Shown: one piece after another, positions 63,030 through 64,000 of the stretch
How positions within the stretch are numbered: the first letter of the stretch is position 1
Layout of the letters: every line of letters starts with the position of its first letter
Origin: Pseudopedobacter saltans DSM 12145
Lineage (GTDB): Bacteria > Bacteroidota > Bacteroidia > Sphingobacteriales > Sphingobacteriaceae
Reading direction: 5' to 3'
Assembly: GCF_000190735.1 (NCBI RefSeq)
Contig: NC_015177.1
Coordinates: forward strand, 3,906,001-3,970,000
Length of the DNA: 64,000 bases
Position numbers and translations under genes: made by a program
Notes under the pieces: generated by a model
Seen by the model: only the letters and a program-made list of their open reading frames with translations
Told to the model about the DNA's origin: nothing
Databases searched by the model: none

Positions 63030-63044
63030 AAAAGTATTACCTTT
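63030..63044. promoter_or_regulatory. Palindrome in the bio/MocR divergent promoter region
   Basis: AAAAGTATTACCTTT is a 15-base dyad (7-base arms, one mismatch) in the 64-base gap between the operon and the divergent regulator. It overlaps the likely -7 box of the minus-strand operon, so a protein bound here would block it. It is the best candidate for the regulator's operator. Confidence 0.4.
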
Positions 63045-63076
63045 CCGGATGGTTTGGTTGTGCCAGTTTTTAAATT

Positions 63077-64000
63077 ATGGATAGTCCGGTTGAGATACCT
63101 TTTAAAAGTTTTATACAGATTGACCGAAAATCGGAGGTAGCGGTGTTTATGCAAATTGCCAATCAGCTGATTTATGCCATTCAGAGAAATCTGGTTTTAC
63201 CAGGAACAAAATTACCAGGAACCAGAGTTTTAGGTGAATTGCTGGATGTGCATCGCAATACCATTACTGCTGTTTATGACGAACTTTATGCACAGGGTTG
63301 GGTAGAAATAAAACCGAATCAGGGAACTTTTATAAGTTCCGAACTACCTTTCACAGAAAAATTGCGATCGGGAATGCCCGAATATGTTTATCCACAACAG
63401 ACAGGATTTACTTTCAGAAAATCTAATTTACTGGATAACCCTTTTGAAAATACCACCTGTGATTACGTTTTTAATGATGGCGTACCTGATGTCCGTTTAA
63501 CCCAGTTGAATGACATTTCTCGATTTTACAGTGCGAATATCAAACGGCGAAGCAACCGAAAAAGAATGGGTTATTATAACCAGGAAGGAAGTGAATATTT
63601 TAAATATCAATTATCCTATTACCTTAATTTGTCGCGTGGCCTCCCTGTTTCGACTAATAATTTGCTGATTACCCGCAGTATTGAAATGAGTTTGTTTATC
63701 ATCTCGGAAATCCTGCTTTCTGCACAAGACACAGTTGTGGTGGGAAGATTGAGTTATTTTTCGGCAAATATGATCTTTCAAAAATCGGGAGCGCGAATAA
63801 AAACTATTCCGGTAGACGAAGAGGGAATTGACACCGATGCTTTACAAAAACTATGCGAACAGCAGCAGATTAGAATGGTGTATGTTACACCACATCATCA
63901 TTATCCAACGACTGTAAGTTTAAGCGTACCAAGAAGGATGGAGCTGTTGAGATTGGCGAATCACTATGGTTTTGTGATTGTAGAAGATGACTATGACTAT
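63077..64000 (+). CDS. MocR-family (GntR-aminotransferase fusion) regulator, partial
   Basis: The first 308 codons of a PLP-dependent MocR/PdxR-type transcription factor; the frame is open to the window end. An N-terminal GntR winged helix (about 15-85: NLVLPGTKLPGTRVLGELLDV, then HRNTITAVYDELYAQGWVEI) is joined by a linker to a fold-type I aminotransferase domain. The visible part includes MGYYNQEGSEYFKYQLSYYL, VYVTPHHHYPTTVSLS and the PLP-binding Asp of the EDDYDY motif; the Schiff-base lysine would lie beyond the window. Divergent placement suggests that it controls the biotin operon. Confidence 0.9.
   Translation, partial: MDSPVEIPFKSFIQIDRKSEVAVFMQIANQLIYAIQRNLVLPGTKLPGTRVLGELLDVHRNTITAVYDELYAQGWVEIKPNQGTFISSELPFTEKLRSGMPEYVYPQQTGFTFRKSNLLDNPFENTTCDYVFNDGVPDVRLTQLNDISRFYSANIKRRSNRKRMGYYNQEGSEYFKYQLSYYLNLSRGLPVSTNNLLITRSIEMSLFIISEILLSAQDTVVVGRLSYFSANMIFQKSGARIKTIPVDEEGIDTDALQKLCEQQQIRMVYVTPHHHYPTTVSLSVPRRMELLRLANHYGFVIVEDDYDY

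Overview
The window reads as a chromosome segment of a low-GC Bacteroidota of the Sphingobacteriaceae, most like Pedobacter. The evidence is the SusC/SusD pairs, FecR anti-sigma factor, DUF1735- and ThuA-type proteins, promoters with the phylum's TAnnTTTG -7 box, and near absence of Shine-Dalgarno sites. The species cannot be named from sequence reading alone. There are no rRNA genes, CRISPR arrays or prophage; one tRNA (Asp) and one intact insertion sequence are present.

Layout. 0-4.3 kb: end of feoB, a SprT-like protein, an azurin-like lipoprotein, lutB and a divergent LacI regulator. 4.4-10.1 kb: hisS, a complete IS4-family element with a 12-bp target duplication, small secreted and lipoprotein genes, a low-molecular-weight tyrosine phosphatase and fumC. 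10.4-16.3 kb: a serine hydrolase, a YbaB protein, a metal-dependent hydrolase, and an ABC-2 exporter pair with a NEW3-domain surface protein and a probably frameshifted secreted gene. 16.3-29.7 kb is housekeeping: HIT protein and greA, a hydroxyacid dehydrogenase and rsmA, pdxA, then yceD-rpmF-plsX-fabH-accB-accC (fatty acid initiation), tatC-rpiB, a Zn-ribbon/Nif3 pair and three small membrane proteins. 29.9-37.2 kb: mfd, a coiled-coil membrane protein, a GHL10 glycosidase-like protein, an oxidoreductase and tRNA-Asp.

37.2-58.3 kb is accessory glycan-use DNA. A 3' remnant of an outer-membrane barrel gene lies beside the tRNA, followed by a GH18 enzyme and a polysaccharide utilisation locus: ECF sigma factor, FecR, SusC with STN domain, SusD, a second SusC without STN or carboxypeptidase-like domain, a second SusD, a DUF1735-type lipoprotein, ThuA, an HGSNAT-like membrane acyltransferase, a second ThuA and a large alpha/alpha-barrel hydrolase. 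The first SusC probably senses substrate and signals through FecR to the sigma factor; the SusC/SusD pairs import oligosaccharides that the enzymes process. The substrate is unknown.

58.4-64.0 kb is a biotin operon on the minus strand, transcribed as unknown gene, bioF, bioD, bioB, bioA, with a divergent MocR-type PLP-fold regulator cut by the window end. The first gene encodes a 210-residue helical protein with two ExxH motifs and extra helix glutamates, the pattern of ferritin-like diiron enzymes. No bioC, bioH, bioI, bioW or bioZ is visible, so this protein is the best candidate here for an undescribed step.

Other points: the IS sits exactly in the loop of a transcription terminator and brings its own terminator-like hairpin, and three genes (lutB, hisS, nif3-like) have a TAnnTTTG box exactly four bases before ATG, predicting leaderless mRNAs.
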